This document shows positions 1 to 12,622 of a DNA stretch of 64,000 nucleotides, piece after piece. The DNA comes from Acorus gramineus (Eukaryota; Streptophyta; Magnoliopsida; Acorales; Acoraceae), in the NCBI GenBank assembly GCA_030737835.1, contig JAUJYN010000052.1, forward strand, positions 522,016 through 586,015. Direction: 5' to 3'. Both the position numbers and the translations under genes were made by a program. How positions within the stretch are numbered: the stretch's first letter is position 1; every line of letters begins with the position of its first letter. The notes under the pieces are model-generated. The model was not told the origin of the DNA, searched no databases, and saw only the letters and a list, made by a program, of their open reading frames with translations.

Positions 1-563
1 TCAACCGGAGTCAATGATCCAATCTTCTTTGAAGTTGATGGAGGCCAAGGCATCGACCGAAGTTGCCTATGTCAAGAAGAAATTCCCCCAATCTTCTTCT
101 TCCACACCATCTTTTTGAGCAAGATTGCCACCATTGAGCTTCACGTGGCAATTCTTCTTAATGTGTCCAAGTTTACCACAACGGTAACACTTGACACCTT
201 TCCGATTCCCCTCCGATTTACTAGAGGAGTCACCATCGTCCTTCTTCTTCTCCTTGCCTCTCTTCCCAAATTTTCTGTTAGAAGAAAACAAGGCATTCCT
301 GTCACCATCGGAAGTAGAACACCCCATCATTTGTCGAGCTAGAGACTCTTGCGAAGCAAGAAGATTCTCAAACTCCACCAAGGATGGCTGAACCACCCAC
401 CCTTGAATAGATGTGACATAGGGAATGTACTCCTTCTTGAGCCCACGAACGATATGCCACTTCAACCGTGCCTCCGAGAAAGGCTCGTCCGGGTCAAGAG
501 TAGAGATCTCCAAACAATGATTTTTGATCTTCAAGAAGAATTGAGAGATAGAGAGATCACCTA
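1..563 (-). mobile_element. Ty1/copia gag fragment (fossil), C-terminal part
   Basis: Reads on the minus strand as the second half of a copia-type gag polyprotein. It shows the gag core (SISQFFLKIKNHCLEIS, then a GLKKEYIPYV-like segment) followed by a Lys-rich linker and one CCHC zinc knuckle (CYRCGKLGHIKKNC). The family packages its RNA in the cytoplasm through this knuckle. The N-terminal part of the same gag lies at 3585-3760, because solo LTR A was inserted between the two halves. No pol domains or LTRs of this element are seen here. It is a broken fossil with at least two interruptions, and it may continue to the left of the window. Confidence 0.85.
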
Positions 564-3500
564 TGTCACGCCCCAAGGCGGCCGTCCCCGGGACGCGGCA
601 AGTGTATATATGATATCAGTAAACAGGAGATCAATAATATACCATACACAATAGCTAAAATGGCAACACAGATAAAAGCAGGGCTGACATGATATATACA
701 CCAAATGCGGAAGCTAAAAGACTGAATCTGTAATCAAAACATACTACAGACTCGATACATAATCATATGTCCTATGAGAGCCAACATATCCACAATACAT
801 GCATCCAAATACAATCCATACTAGGTGCCCAAGCACAGAAATATATATACATACAATGAAAGAGAAGGATGCTGATGGCCTCAAAACTCGAGGGACGTGG
901 CGCTACTCCGCTACTGGTGTAGTCGCTCGGGAAGCTCCTCCTTCAGGTCCGCCTCGGTAATCACTGAAGAAAATAATTATGCGAGGGGTGAGCCACACGC
1001 TCAGTGAATAGCACAACCCATGCATACAGTTTATATTAACCACATTTAATCAAGTTACCAGCCTCAAAGTGGCATAAATAATCACAAATCTGGGGGTTCG
1101 ATACATCGCCGAACCACCATACCCTCACCCTCACCCTCAATAGGTGACATAGGCTCTTGGGACTGACTAGGCTGTTGGTCACCCTTGGTCCACCGATAGT
1201 CTCTCCCCACTCCGTAGGTCGTTTGGCCACTCCCACATTCAGCACAGTCCTTCTACCAAATCAGGAGGTGCCTACTGATGGGAGCCCCTGCACGGGACAA
1301 CCTTTCTAACGCTGAGGTAGTCTCTACATGGATCCAACGAAGGGAACAGAACAGCCTATCCATCGCATATGATCCACTCGGATCCGCTGACAGCACATCT
1401 CTACAACTCTAATGTCTTGAATTCCTTCAGAATTCCTCCAGCGCGCATAACCAAGATGCGGGGAATACATAAGATAAAAATGAGGAAAAGAGACCTTGGG
1501 AGGGCAACCTGAGGTCCCGATGTAGGACATCCCGCCAACCAAACAAGGAACACGGAGTACCCTAACCCGGGTCTCAATGTTAACCTCGCAAGGCCCCCTT
1601 ATATTCCCCAAAGCATGCTAACAATATCACAAGCTTGCATTTAAGTAAATAAATCAAACTAATAGGACGCATGCATAGGTCGGGGCTTTCCTAGCATGAT
1701 AACGGGGTGACAGGATGCACGGCTCATGCACATATCCTAAGGGTGCAAGTCTCTAACATACAAGTCTAGGGTGGCATGCATTCTACACATACATCATGCT
1801 TACATGGATTACAATACAACAATTAATACTAACTATGTGCCCCAGGGGAGGACGGTACACGCCCAAGTGCATGTAGCGCCTCCCAAACTGGGTTGGGTTG
1901 TCCCACTCACCGGAAGTCGGGTCGACGCGCGACCGTCCGTCGAGATCTGCAAGACAGGGTATCAACTGGTGAGTAAAATCCTCAAATACCTCAAAATACA
2001 CAAAAACATACAAATAAACACCCAACACTCGGGTAAACGTGCATACGGCCCGTACGCACGCTAACCCGAGCACCCCGACTCACTCCCGCACCCCCGGCAA
2101 CCACCCGCACGGCCACCCGACCCCCGGATGCGCCGCCGCGCCTCAGCCCGCGCACCAAAACGCACCGCCAGGCCCCTGCCCGCCGCCTAGACACGCCGCC
2201 GAGCCTCCCGGGTGCACCGCGCGCCCACTGCGCCCCATCGCAGCAGCCCGCGCGCACCCGCACGCCCCGCGCTGGCCCACGAGCACACTGCACGCCCCGC
2301 GCGCCCAGCGCCTCGCCCCGCGCGCACCTCCGTTGCCTCGCCGCGCTCCGCGTGCACCCCCGCGCTCACCACCGGCTCGCCCAGCACTCCACCGACTCGC
2401 CGCGTGCGCGCACAGCGTGCCTGCGCCCCTGCACAGCGCTCCGCGCGCACCCTGCACGACGCCCTGCACGCACGCCTACTCGGCCAGCACCCCCAGCACG
2501 CCCAGCGCATGCCCACTCGACCAGCACCCGCGCCCAGCACGCCCAGCGCCCAGCACGCGCGCCCTGCTGGCCTCCAGCTCCACCCGAGCGCACGCTCGCG
2601 CGCACGCATGCGCGCGCCCTGCCAGCTGCTCCGCCTGCTGCGCCTGTGCTGCTGCCCTGCCCGAGACAGCAACCCCCCCTCTGTCCGAGCACCTCCACCA
2701 CCAACCATCGGCCTCCGACGGCCTCCGACCGCCCCCAACCACCTCCGACAGCCACCCACAGCCGCCGACCACCACCCAACCCCAAAACCCCCTTCCTAAC
2801 ATACATCTAAGCCAAAAAGAAGAGGAAAAAGAGCTTACCAAGGGGAGGAAGAGATGTCCGGTTGCTCTCCGCGCACCGAAACGCTCCCCCAACGGTCTCT
2901 ACCACCAAGACCTACTCCCACCTCCGAAATGGCTCGGATCTGAGGAGAAGAGAGGGCGGATGGAAGGGCTAGGTAGGCCGGAATCCGGATTTGAAAGCAC
3001 CGGGGTGTAGATCGGGACCCGATCTACACTTTCTATGCTTTAGGTTTTTGGGTTTGAGGACTCTAAGGGGCTCAAATGGAGGTTTTTGAGAGAGGGAGAG
3101 AGAGAAAATGAAATGAGGAAGATGATGAATAGTGCCAAGCAACTTTTTAGATCTCATTATATAAGTCAAACCATGATTAATTAGGGCTAATCAAGATTAG
3201 GGCTTGATTAATTAGGTTTAAGTGGGATTTGACTTGGGTCAACCCAACCATACAAAAAGACAAAAAGGTTTGACCAAGTCCTTGGGCCCACTTTGACCGA
3301 GTCAACTCTCCCAATGACTTCTCGCTCGGTCAAAACCCGGATACGCCCCGGAACTGTGAAATTTCAGAAACGTTACCGGAATTCGATGAAATTTTCATGA
3401 GTGGCTTAGAATGGCACCAGGACACATAATATGCAGTTAGATTTTCAATCGGAGTCCTCTAGCTCAGGACGATAGCTAACAGTCCAAAATTTTAGCGGTT

Positions 3501-3584
3501 CCGATCGAAAAACGAAAAAAACTCAAAAACTGCCAAAATGCTCCAATGGTTACCAGCAGGCCAAAAAGTGACACATATATAACA
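564..3584 (-). mobile_element. Solo LTR A of a long-LTR Ty3/gypsy-like family
   Basis: Begins TGTCACGCCCC and ends TATATAACA on the plus strand, so it has TG..CA ends. It is flanked by ACCTA on the left and ACTTA on the right, a 5-bp target duplication with one mismatch. No internal region or second LTR is present, so it is read as a solo LTR. The transcriptional sense is minus, judged from the TATA-like stretch near 3155-3165 followed by a CT-rich leader. The middle (about 2080-2700) is very GC-rich and low in complexity. A perfect 25-nt palindrome lies at 3005-3029. It interrupts the copia gag fossil. Family assignment rests on LTR structure and the GGGGCGTGACA end, not on coding sequence. 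Confidence 0.85.
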
Positions 3585-3760
3585 ACTTAGCCTTGAGAAG
3601 AGTTCACCAACTCATTCTCCAACAATTGTAATCGAGCAACGTTCTTCTTGTTGAATAACCCATGGAGGGTTTCCCATATATTGCACGCCGATGTGCAATC
3701 TATGAGGGTTGTGGGTAGTTGGAGTCATAACACCTAGTGTAGAGTACCAAAGTATGGATA
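3585..3760 (-). mobile_element. Ty1/copia gag fragment (fossil), N-terminal part
   Basis: On the minus strand this reads like the gag segment that normally precedes the part at 1-563. It contains a NIWETLHGLFNKKN-like stretch and RLQLLENEL. The reading resumes on the far side of solo LTR A, which shows that the gag was already present when LTR A arrived. Fossil and incomplete. Confidence 0.75.
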
Positions 3761-4082
3761 AATGGAGGTTTATGGGAAAAGGGTAGTCAATGGTGGTTTA
3801 CCAAGGCATAGGAAATAGGAGGCTTATGGGAAGTGATGGTCTATGTATAGGTAAATGGGTTCTTGAAAATGATGGTCAATTTGGTTTTCCAAGTCATGGA
3901 AAAATGGTGGAATGAATAAGGTGGTTGGTAGTGGAAAGTGTAGGAGATAGGTGATGGTGAATACTTGTGCAAGAAGTCAATGGTGCCCCATAAAATATAA
4001 AGTTGCCTTACTACATCCCTCAATATAAAAAGCTAATATAAATAAATAGATAAATAACAAAGTTCACTTTAAAATTTCACAT
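3761..4082. other. Unassigned sequence between copia and LINE fragments
   Basis: No coding region recognised. It has loosely repeated motifs such as GGAGGTTTATGGGAA and GGAGGCTTATGGGAA. The last 50 bases loosely resemble the T2 tail at about 36500-36545, so the LINE may have landed at the tail-to-head junction of the large repeat. Confidence 0.3.
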
Positions 4083-5162
4083 GTGGATCATTTATTTCTG
4101 GGATGCTCTTACTCGAGGTTCATTTGGGGTAAGCTATTCCGTGATCTGTCAATTACTGGTCCGGTTCCTTGGAAATTTGCTCTCCTCCCAGGCTAGTTGG
4201 TTGCCACTACAGCTGATCCTCTCAAGAAAGATCTCACACACATTTTAATCACAACAACAATCTAGTCCATATGGACAGAAAGAAACAATAGGCTATTTTC
4301 TGGTAAGAAACAACACAAACTTGCTCTTTTGAGGAGAATTAAGGAGAGCATCCAGCTTCGGACACTCTACAAAAATTTTCATGTCATCACTTCCCCGCAT
4401 CATGCAAAAATAATACATGCTTTTGGTGTAAAGGTCATCCCAAAGGAGCTGGTTACATCCATTGTGAAGTGGTTAGGTCCTGAGGAAGGATGGTTCAAGC
4501 TCAATACTAATGGCTCTCTTACAGATGATCGAGGTGGTTATGGAGCACTAATTCGAGACAGCAAGTCGGAGTACATCATTGGACAGGTAGGCGGACTAGA
4601 CCTCCCTTCCATTAATCTATTAGAGCTCAAAGCTATTGAACAGCGAGTCTTGCTAGGCCGTTCTGTTTTGTTTTAAAAATTGTGGATCGAAATTGACTCC
4701 TCCACTACACTGGCTTGGCTGACTGGAAAATGTAACATCCCATGGACTGCGTTTCGATCCCTTAGAACTACTCATTTTTCTCTAGCTCACCAAGATGTCT
4801 GGAAGGTGTCACACATTCCTAGAGAGGGAAATTCGTTAACGGATCTACTTGCAGCCTATCAATATGTGAGGGGAGAAACTACCATACAACCATCTCATAT
4901 ATGGCATGACTTGGCAGAGGCTATTAAGAAGGATAGGCACCCAGAAGGATTCATGAGAATGAAGTGATATAATAATAAGAGCTGTCCTGCTTGTTCTTAG
5001 ATGAAAACAGGGGATTTTGTCAAACACTAGGGTTTTGTTTGAAACTTCCTTAGTGTCTTTCTATTTTCTCATTTTTTTTTGTCCTTTGTAAATAATTGTG
5101 AATTTTGTACAAATTCTCACCTTTACAGTAATACTATTTTTTATTACCAAAAAAAAAAAAAA
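4083..5162 (+). mobile_element. 5'-truncated L1-type LINE, RNase H end
   Basis: A plant L1-clade LINE remnant. It starts inside the RT-associated zinc-binding domain (HLFLGCSYSRFIW-like, matching HLFLHYQYSAYVW in the second LINE of this window) and continues with SIWTERNNRLFSG. A C-terminal RNase H domain follows: WFKLNTNGSLTDDRGGYGALIRDS, then INLLELKAIEQ, then IEIDSSTTLAWL and HIPREGNSLTDLLA. A stop near 4674 separates two halves of the RNase H and there is an earlier stop near 4195, so it is dead. It ends in an A-rich tail at 5149-5162. No clear target duplication was found. Confidence 0.85.
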
Positions 5163-8100
5163 CTGACAACTCTAGTTAAAGTGTAAATATCCGAATGTAT
5201 AAATTTGTATAAAGGTACCCTGTAATTTTGATGGTCATGTATTTAATATATTATCCTAAGAGGGTATATATAGGCTTTATATAAATTCATCAGTAATCCC
5301 TTGGAGCAAAATATGTTAGTACATTGTTAGGTGAACGTGACATGAATGATATAATCAAGTAGGGCTGACTCGTCTGATACTCAATGTTCTAAAGATCTTA
5401 TCTATCATTGAATTTGAAGAATGAATGGATTAAGAGTTACTGGATCAATCATTGGATCAGCTTAATTTGAACCGTGTTATCATCATGACATAATAAATTT
5501 GTAAAATATGAAATATTTTATAAAAACTTTTGCATAATTTATCAATTCTTAATTTTAAAACTTTTTAAGCTTGTATATAACATCATTATATGATTTTATT
5601 TTATTATATAATTAAAATATAAAATTTTTATTATTACGTTTTAGCAAATAATTAATCACAATTTTTATGAATAAAAAACCAATGAGCTTAATCAAACTGC
5701 AGTCGGTTATAAAAAACTGTTGGTCCAATCGGTGGGTTGATTGGGTTTCACTGGTTTTTTTATACCATTACATATTGAGGGTAAATTGAACAAGTATTTG
5801 AAATGTGCGAAAGTTTAACCAGTTCAATAAAGGGTGGAATTTTAAAACATGAGTCATGTTTGAGAGAATTCTATTTTAATATATTAATATATTAAAATAA
5901 TATGAATTCAGAGACTACGGGGACACTACCACAAGGGAATCATTTGACATTGAAAAAGGACCATTTAACAATCATGTTTTAATGTACTGGAACAATCAGG
6001 GAAATTCTAAACGTTATTAATCAGTTAGTTCTTCCTTGGTGTATATTTCTTCGAGTCATTGGAAAACATGACATCAAGTTAACAGAAAGTATCAAATTAA
6101 CAGTATTGTAAGCTATTAATTAATTCTATTTTTTTTCTTGATACAGCAATAAGTTGTTACTTGTTACTAGTGTGACTTTCCTACTCTCATTTGTGTAATT
6201 TATTAATTAATTTCATTTTTTTTCTTCTGATATAGCAATTTTTTTTTTTATTGAAGTGCCCAATTCTCCTTTGTCCGCAGTTCTTCGTTAGTGTTGAGTG
6301 GTTGGAACAGAAGACATAAACCCAACATACTGTAAGCTATTAAATAACCCTATTTCTTCTAATATGACATTAAATTATTTTACCATTCTAATTAATTAGA
6401 GTTTTAGATCTAGCTAGTCATACACATAAAACACCTGAAGCATGTCAGGTCACTTGTTTTAGAGTAAAACATTGTTATACACATTTTTTTATAATCCAAA
6501 TGCAGTCTCAAATGTCTCATTAGCCATTTTATTTAATATAGAGCAGTATGTACTTTTTTCAAAGCGGACATCTCATTAAACAAGATTAATTATTTTTAAC
6601 AAATTAAAGTATGGGTGATTGTTTGTATATGAGGTTGTATATGTGTGACTCCTTTAACTTAGATGATATAATCCAAACATGAGTCATGGACAACGTGGTT
6701 CTTGTGAAGACATGAAGTCACAACAAGGCAGTTAGTGTCATAGTTGGTCGCTTAAATAAAGAACCTCAATAATATGTCTTCTTGGATAAAGATATATATG
6801 CTTGTTGATCATTTCTTTTTAAATATATGCTCCTTTGTCGTGATTTACTCTTGCAACTGTCAATATTCTCATCATATCCCACAATTTTTAATACAAGGAT
6901 TTAATTGTATTAGGGCGTGATTCACACTTCATGGTTAACAATACTTATTTTTATACAAGCATTTTTTCTTCTCTATCGTTTTCTCATGAACGCCCATGCA
7001 CAATGATACATTGATATTGTAATGTCGGATTCATTGTCTTAATCATGATAAATGAATGATGTGTACGTGGAGCTTTTACTGGAAATACATAATAACATCT
7101 AATTAGAATAACTTTAATTTGTTATAATGTTACCATTATGAACTTTTAAGTTAGAATGTATACAAATGCGATAGTGTATATCATGGTCGATAACATTTTT
7201 TTGGCATACAAATGGTTGATTTTATCAATTTTTTTTTACCATAAAAGGAGTGAATTAAATATATGTTTCAATAATATATATGAAATGGGGACAATCTTAT
7301 TATCGAGAGATAACTGGCCTGGTGTGGTTACGGAGGTCACAAAAAGTAAAACTTTTTTTTTTAAGTAATTTTTTTATTATAAATATAAAATTATAGAAAG
7401 TTATATAAATTTAATGAAACAAAAATTTATAGCCCAAATTCTGAAATTAATTATTGGGGTTCTTTTGCATGTATACGATTAAAAAACATGATATTTATTT
7501 TCATACCATTACAAAAATCATATTGTTACACAAGTCTCACAATTTAGACTCCGTTGACAAGCTCTATGAAGTGTCATTCCCTCATTGGTTACTTGTTTGA
7601 TTTAAAAAAAAATGTTAAAAATACAAAATACAATATTATCCTCGTTTAAATCCTACATTTTCTTTCCTCATTAAAGTCATCCTCACTCTTTTTGAAAAAT
7701 AAATCAATCATTCCATTTTAGAAACCTAGTTTTTTCCAAACCAACTTGACATAAAAAAAGAGAAGCTATTCATTACATTCGTGAAAATAAAACTAAAATT
7801 CAAATCCTCAGGATTTCTTAAAAAAAAAACTGAAAAAATGAAATTATTCAAAAAACCCATATCGTCAAAAACACCTAAAAATTAAGACCAAATTTTTGTT
7901 TATAATTAGAAAATAATGACGACAAAGAATAATCAACGTTTGTCGTTAATTTGATGATTATTCGATTCTAATCATCAGTCAAAGTATTTGTGCTAGATGT
8001 AATTTTTTTTTTGATGAATGCAAAAATAAAACACAAATTACGGTATAAAACAAAAGTTCAAAATAAAAGTTAGTTATATTTATAAGATGTAGCTTAATTT

Positions 8101-10060
8101 CAACAATAAATTACATTAAAAGTCAGTTACGTTTACAAATGTAACTGACTTTTGTTATATAAAATAATTAAAAGTCACTTACAATTGAAAGTCAAATGTA
8201 TTGCGTGCTTATATTAGATTAATATGTCACTGACTTCTGAAAACTAATGTATATAAGTTCAAAATGATAGTTTAAACTGTAACTAACTTTTAAATGTTAC
8301 ACAAACCTAGCCAATGTAAAATAATTTAACATCAAATGTGACACTCAAGAAAAAATTGTAATAAAAGCCAGAACAAGGGTTTCTAGATTTAACATCTAAC
8401 ACCAAATTTAATAATAAAAAATTATAACAAATGCAAAACTAGGAATGAGATCTAAATACAAATTCTGTTTTAGGTGAAAAAGAAAAAGAAATCGCAGACG
8501 AACAGACAGACAGGCCATGTATTTTTTTCACCTCATAAAACAAAAGAGAAAAAACTATTAATAGTAAAAAATCATGGGTTTTGATTATCCAAAAAAATTC
8601 AAAAAATCATGTCACATCAGCAACAATAGTAACCGACTCCTTGATTATGGGGAGTAAATAGCGAAAAAGGCAGAAATGGTAAAATAGGTATTAATGCCAC
8701 CTCATAGAGCTTATAAGATGGGGCTTGTAAATAATTATTGTTATTTTTATAACATTGCAATAATTATCAATAAGAAATTATGCCATCTTGTTACCTTTTG
8801 TAGCAAATATCAAATTTAACTAGAGTTAACTTTTAACTAGACATAACAAATGACCAAATTAACCATATTATAGTCCTTTTCATAATGTAAAGAAAAACAA
8901 GTTTTTCGCATATGTACCCTTAAAAAACTTGTTATTTATATTTGTACCATTAAATATAATCTATTTACTTTTGTACTATTACATTCTTTAATAATTTTAC
9001 ATACTTATTACTCTAATTAGATATTGTCATATTTTTAAATATGCCTCCTAATGCTGTTAAGGCATATAAAATATCACAATAGTTTACATTCTACATAGAT
9101 ACATAGACACAATCACACACATACACATATACAAACTCTCCCACAATATTTATATATATAAAAAATCTATATTTGTTTTATATCATTAAACATAGGATTA
9201 GGGTGTACCATGCCAACATGGGAGAATATCATGTGACATCGCGTTGCTTCAATGAAGAATGTCTCAGTGTGGACGACCATCGAAAGGTTTGTTTAATTTG
9301 TTGATCTCTTCTTTTGGTTCCTTTTGGGGATATTTATTACTCTAATTAGATTTTGTTATATTTCTAAATATGCCTACTAAAGCTATTAAGGCATACAAAA
9401 TATCACAATAGTTTTACTTTCTACATAGATATATAGACACAATCACACACATATACATATACAAACTCTCCGACAATATTTATAAATTTGTTTTATATCA
9501 TTAAACATAGGAGTATCGTATGACATCGTGTATGGATTGTTTAATCGCATAATCTCGCGATGTTTATTTTTCGGAAGGCACTTACCATTAAGAATCTCCT
9601 CAAAATTGGACCATCTGATCGCGAGATTACATGATCGGATGGTTCATATATGATACTGCATAATATTCCGTTGTTCACACGATGCACCCCAATCTGCACC
9701 ATATCACTTATATATATATATATAATGACATGTCAAGCCCTCGGCCCATTGTACCCTTAATTGCAGTGCACACCGGTTTTTTTGTTTTTCTTAAATCATA
9801 CACTCTCTAAATAAAGTGCATACTGTTATATGAAATAAAATGTATATTGAGATACAACAGTGTATTTTTTTTTTAAGTTAAAAAATGATAATTTTTTTTG
9901 CACCATATATAAATTATGATAGAACCTCATACACTAAGATAGCGTAATATATATCACGTTATCATAGTATATGGAGCTGAAAAATGGACTGAGTGTCTTA
10001 GTGTTCTAACTAAGACACTAACATATACCTCAATGAAAATATGTATAGTATGGTATTTGA
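5163..10060 (+). repeat. Large AT-rich repeat, head copy H1
   Basis: Collinear over almost its whole length with 36546-42866. Examples are 5175-5280 with 36560-36665, 7156-7200 with 38716-38765, 8040-8100 with 39600-39660, and 9786-10010 with 41035-41110 plus 42735-42866. The copies differ by many substitutions and small gaps, so they are old. No long reading frame or recognisable protein is present. It contains two copies of a short tandem unit starting GAGTCATTGG (6053 and 6296). It also has a duplicated block (9005-9197 and 9336-9513) that is single in H2. Confidence 0.75.
9005..9513 (+). repeat. Local duplication of a ~190-bp block inside H1
   Basis: 9005-9197 and 9336-9513 share the run from TTATTACTCTAATTAGAT through the ACATAGACACAATCACAC segment to ATTAAACATAGGA. 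H2 has one copy, at about 40598-40790, which matches the right-hand copy better. The spacer (9198-9335) has no counterpart in H2. Confidence 0.7.
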
Positions 10061-10627
10061 TTGGTAAACATGACTGAGTCTAACATTTTCCAACCCAATG
10101 TGATGTAACGCGTAATAAATTTATATATTCCAAGTTAAATTTTATTTGTTTAATTTGCGAGACAAGATTTTAATTATTTAATCTATTTTTACCTAAGCTC
10201 ATTTTTATAGTTTCATTTCTCGATCTCATGCAATCATAGTCAGTTTAAAATGATACATTTTAGAAACCAAATTCGAATTTGACCTAAGCTCAATTCAACT
10301 CGGGTTGAATTACTCAGGTTTGAGAGTCAGATTGGATTCAATTTGTGATGGCTCAAATGTTAAATTCAAATTGAACTCCAGTTTGACTCAATCTAAGTGA
10401 GTTGCATTCTTACTAGAAAGTGACACAATTTACCCACATGATTGGTCATTTAAAAAGCTGAAAAATATATACATAGTAGAAATCAAAAATAAAACAAACC
10501 TAAAAAATGATAATAAATATGTTAGAAAATAAAACAAACTTAAAAATGATAATAAATATGTGTGAGCTGGGAATGGTTTAAATAAAAGTAGGGAGAAAAA
10601 ATATTTCTAGTAACTAGGGGATTGAAT

Positions 10628-11656
10628 TAGTGGCAGAGCAAGGAATTCACTCGTTTGAGAGGGGGGGGGGGGGGGGGGGGCGACCTTCAACTACAGTCTT
10701 TAATTTTTTCCAAAAACCTGAAATTATAAGGGATGTACAAAAAAAAAAAAAAAAACTTACGCTCTTTACAATAATACAAAGACAAAGAGTAAAGTCATTG
10801 AAACTCATTTAGAGCTAGTTTGGCAAGGGGTCAAGGTTTTGATGATAAGTTGTCCTAATTTTATAGGATAACAAGTCCATCAATTTTGTTCATATTTACA
10901 ATTGTCAAAATTAGGATAAAAAGTGGGAATAAATGATATTCCGGCCCTTAGATGGAACAAAATTCGTCATTTTCATTTCAAAATTGGGACAATTGTCCAT
11001 AGTTTATCCGGTTTATTTTTTATGCCAAACGGTGATAAGTTATCTTCCTACTCACTTATCCTCATAATTATTCATTATCCCATCACTTATTCCTTAGCCT
11101 ATAGTTTCAACAAATCTATATAATATAAAGATTCATGAAATACAAAAAAAGACCAAGCCTAGGATTGCAAGGCGTATATAAAAAAAGAGAGATTTATTAC
11201 ACCCTTTACAATAATTAAACTTGAACTATAAGTAAAATTTGAATACTCGTGATTGAGTTTCGAAGTAAAATTTCTAAATTAAAAGTCACTTTTCACAAGC
11301 CAAATTTGGGTTCTCAACCAAAATGTTTGTACCGATGAATAAAAAACATAATGAGGATATGTAATTGGGGGCAGTGTTGAGTGGAGACTGATAGGGGTTA
11401 GGTGCGTCGGATCGGACGGCTGAATCAGGAACACGATTGACAAAATATTTGGTGGACAGTGGACTCACTTGAAGTTTTTTGATATTAGAGGGACTCTCTA
11501 TGGCCGACCTTACGGCCAAGCTGAGAAAGCTACATTCGCCTATTTGTCCAAAGATTAACTTGAAGTTGATGTATTTTTAAAGATTCATAAAGGTGTTTAA
11601 GTATTTTGGGTATATATTAAATTAAAAATAAAAAAAGTTTGTCCCCACTTGCTTTG
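10628..11656. mobile_element. hAT-like nonautonomous element with GATTGAAT duplication
   Basis: Flanked by 8-bp direct repeats GATTGAAT (10620-10627 and 11657-11664). T2 has the unoccupied site with a single GATTGAAT near 36310. The left end reads TAGTGGCAGAGCAAGG, a common start of plant hAT-type MITEs. The right end (GTCCCCACTTGC..) has decayed. A run of 20 G lies at 10661-10680 and an A-run near 10740-10755. The inner part may hold a further small MITE around 10808-11110. Confidence 0.6.
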
Positions 11657-12152
11657 GATTGAATCATATGCCAAAGTTTCTATTGATGGGGAGGATTTAA
11701 AATTTTAAATAAGGGAACATGTTTTTTTTATCTAAAAAAAAAAGCAATATTTTAAAATACCAATTTATATTTTGTCAATCGTTATAATTGTTGTAAATAT
11801 ATGCATTTGAAGATACATGCATATATTTATGGATGACCATACAATAAATAGATTCATCTTGGTAGTATGTGCCATATTAAAATTGTAATTCATGCATTTG
11901 TGTATGCATTTATTTTGGTATGTATTTTGGGTTTTCTATCATTGTGGTTGTGACCCTATAAATAGAGGGCTTGTGTAACATGAAAAATATCAATGAGAAG
12001 AGATGGAAAAGAAATGAGAAGTTCTTGAAGAACAAAACTTTCTCTTGTTTTCAAATCTCTCTGTGTTTATTTTGTGTTTCTATCTCTTTCCCTTTTATTT
12101 TATAACAATAATCTTTATAATTTTCAAAAGGTAACCACCAACTACTTTTAGC

Positions 12153-12566
12153 CAATTTTTTGGTTCGAGAATAGTGGTTGGAATAACTGCGAATTAGCCA
12201 AAATAGGAAAAAAAATTGATGTTTGGGTGGGGAATAAAGTGGTATTTGGATGCTGGAATAACTGAGAATAAATGGGTTTATCAATTTCATGTGTTCCTTG
12301 GATTTAATCTTTTCTAACCATTGTAATAAGTGGGTCCCACACTAATTTTTTTTTCATTTATTTGTCCACTAAAAATGTCAATTAAAATTTATAACCACTT
12401 ATCTACATCTTATTCAACAACTTATCGAAATTTAATCAAACAACAATGACCCGTTATTATGTTTTCCATTAAGAATAACCGAAAAACACAAACAAACAAA
12501 AAAATAACTTATTTTATAACTATATTGGTATAATTATCTATTCTAGCGTAAACCTATTTTCTATCC
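12153..12566. mobile_element. Probable small insertion (MITE-like) in T1
   Basis: This stretch is absent from the matching place in T2 (about 36475-36490), so it was probably inserted in T1. No clean terminal inverted repeat or target duplication could be read, so the class is unknown. Confidence 0.35.
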
Positions 12567-12622
12567 AAACGGGTCTAGTTTCTAATTTTCATTGCTATTA
12601 TCAAAAGGAAAATGATACGTCC

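Larger units (their letters stand above)
10340..12620 (+). repeat. Large AT-rich repeat, tail copy T1
   Basis: Matches the shorter tail copy T2 at 36040-36545 in order: 10345-10400, then 10430-10627 with 36145-36325, then 11657-11760 with 36325-36410, then 12118-12150 with 36435-36475, and 12566-12600 with 36485-36520. The extra length is explained by the insertion at 10628-11656 and a probable one near 12153-12566. No coding sequence is seen. Confidence 0.65.

Noticed and set aside
1783-2073. Small open frames around the LTR exon-like island
   Set aside because: They change frame between the five copies, so protein coding is not supported there.
2039-3010. Long open frame rich in Ala, Pro, Arg and His, with others on both strands
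   Set aside because: It lies in the GC-rich core of solo LTR A. Several frames on both strands are open at once because stops are rare in such sequence. No domain is seen.
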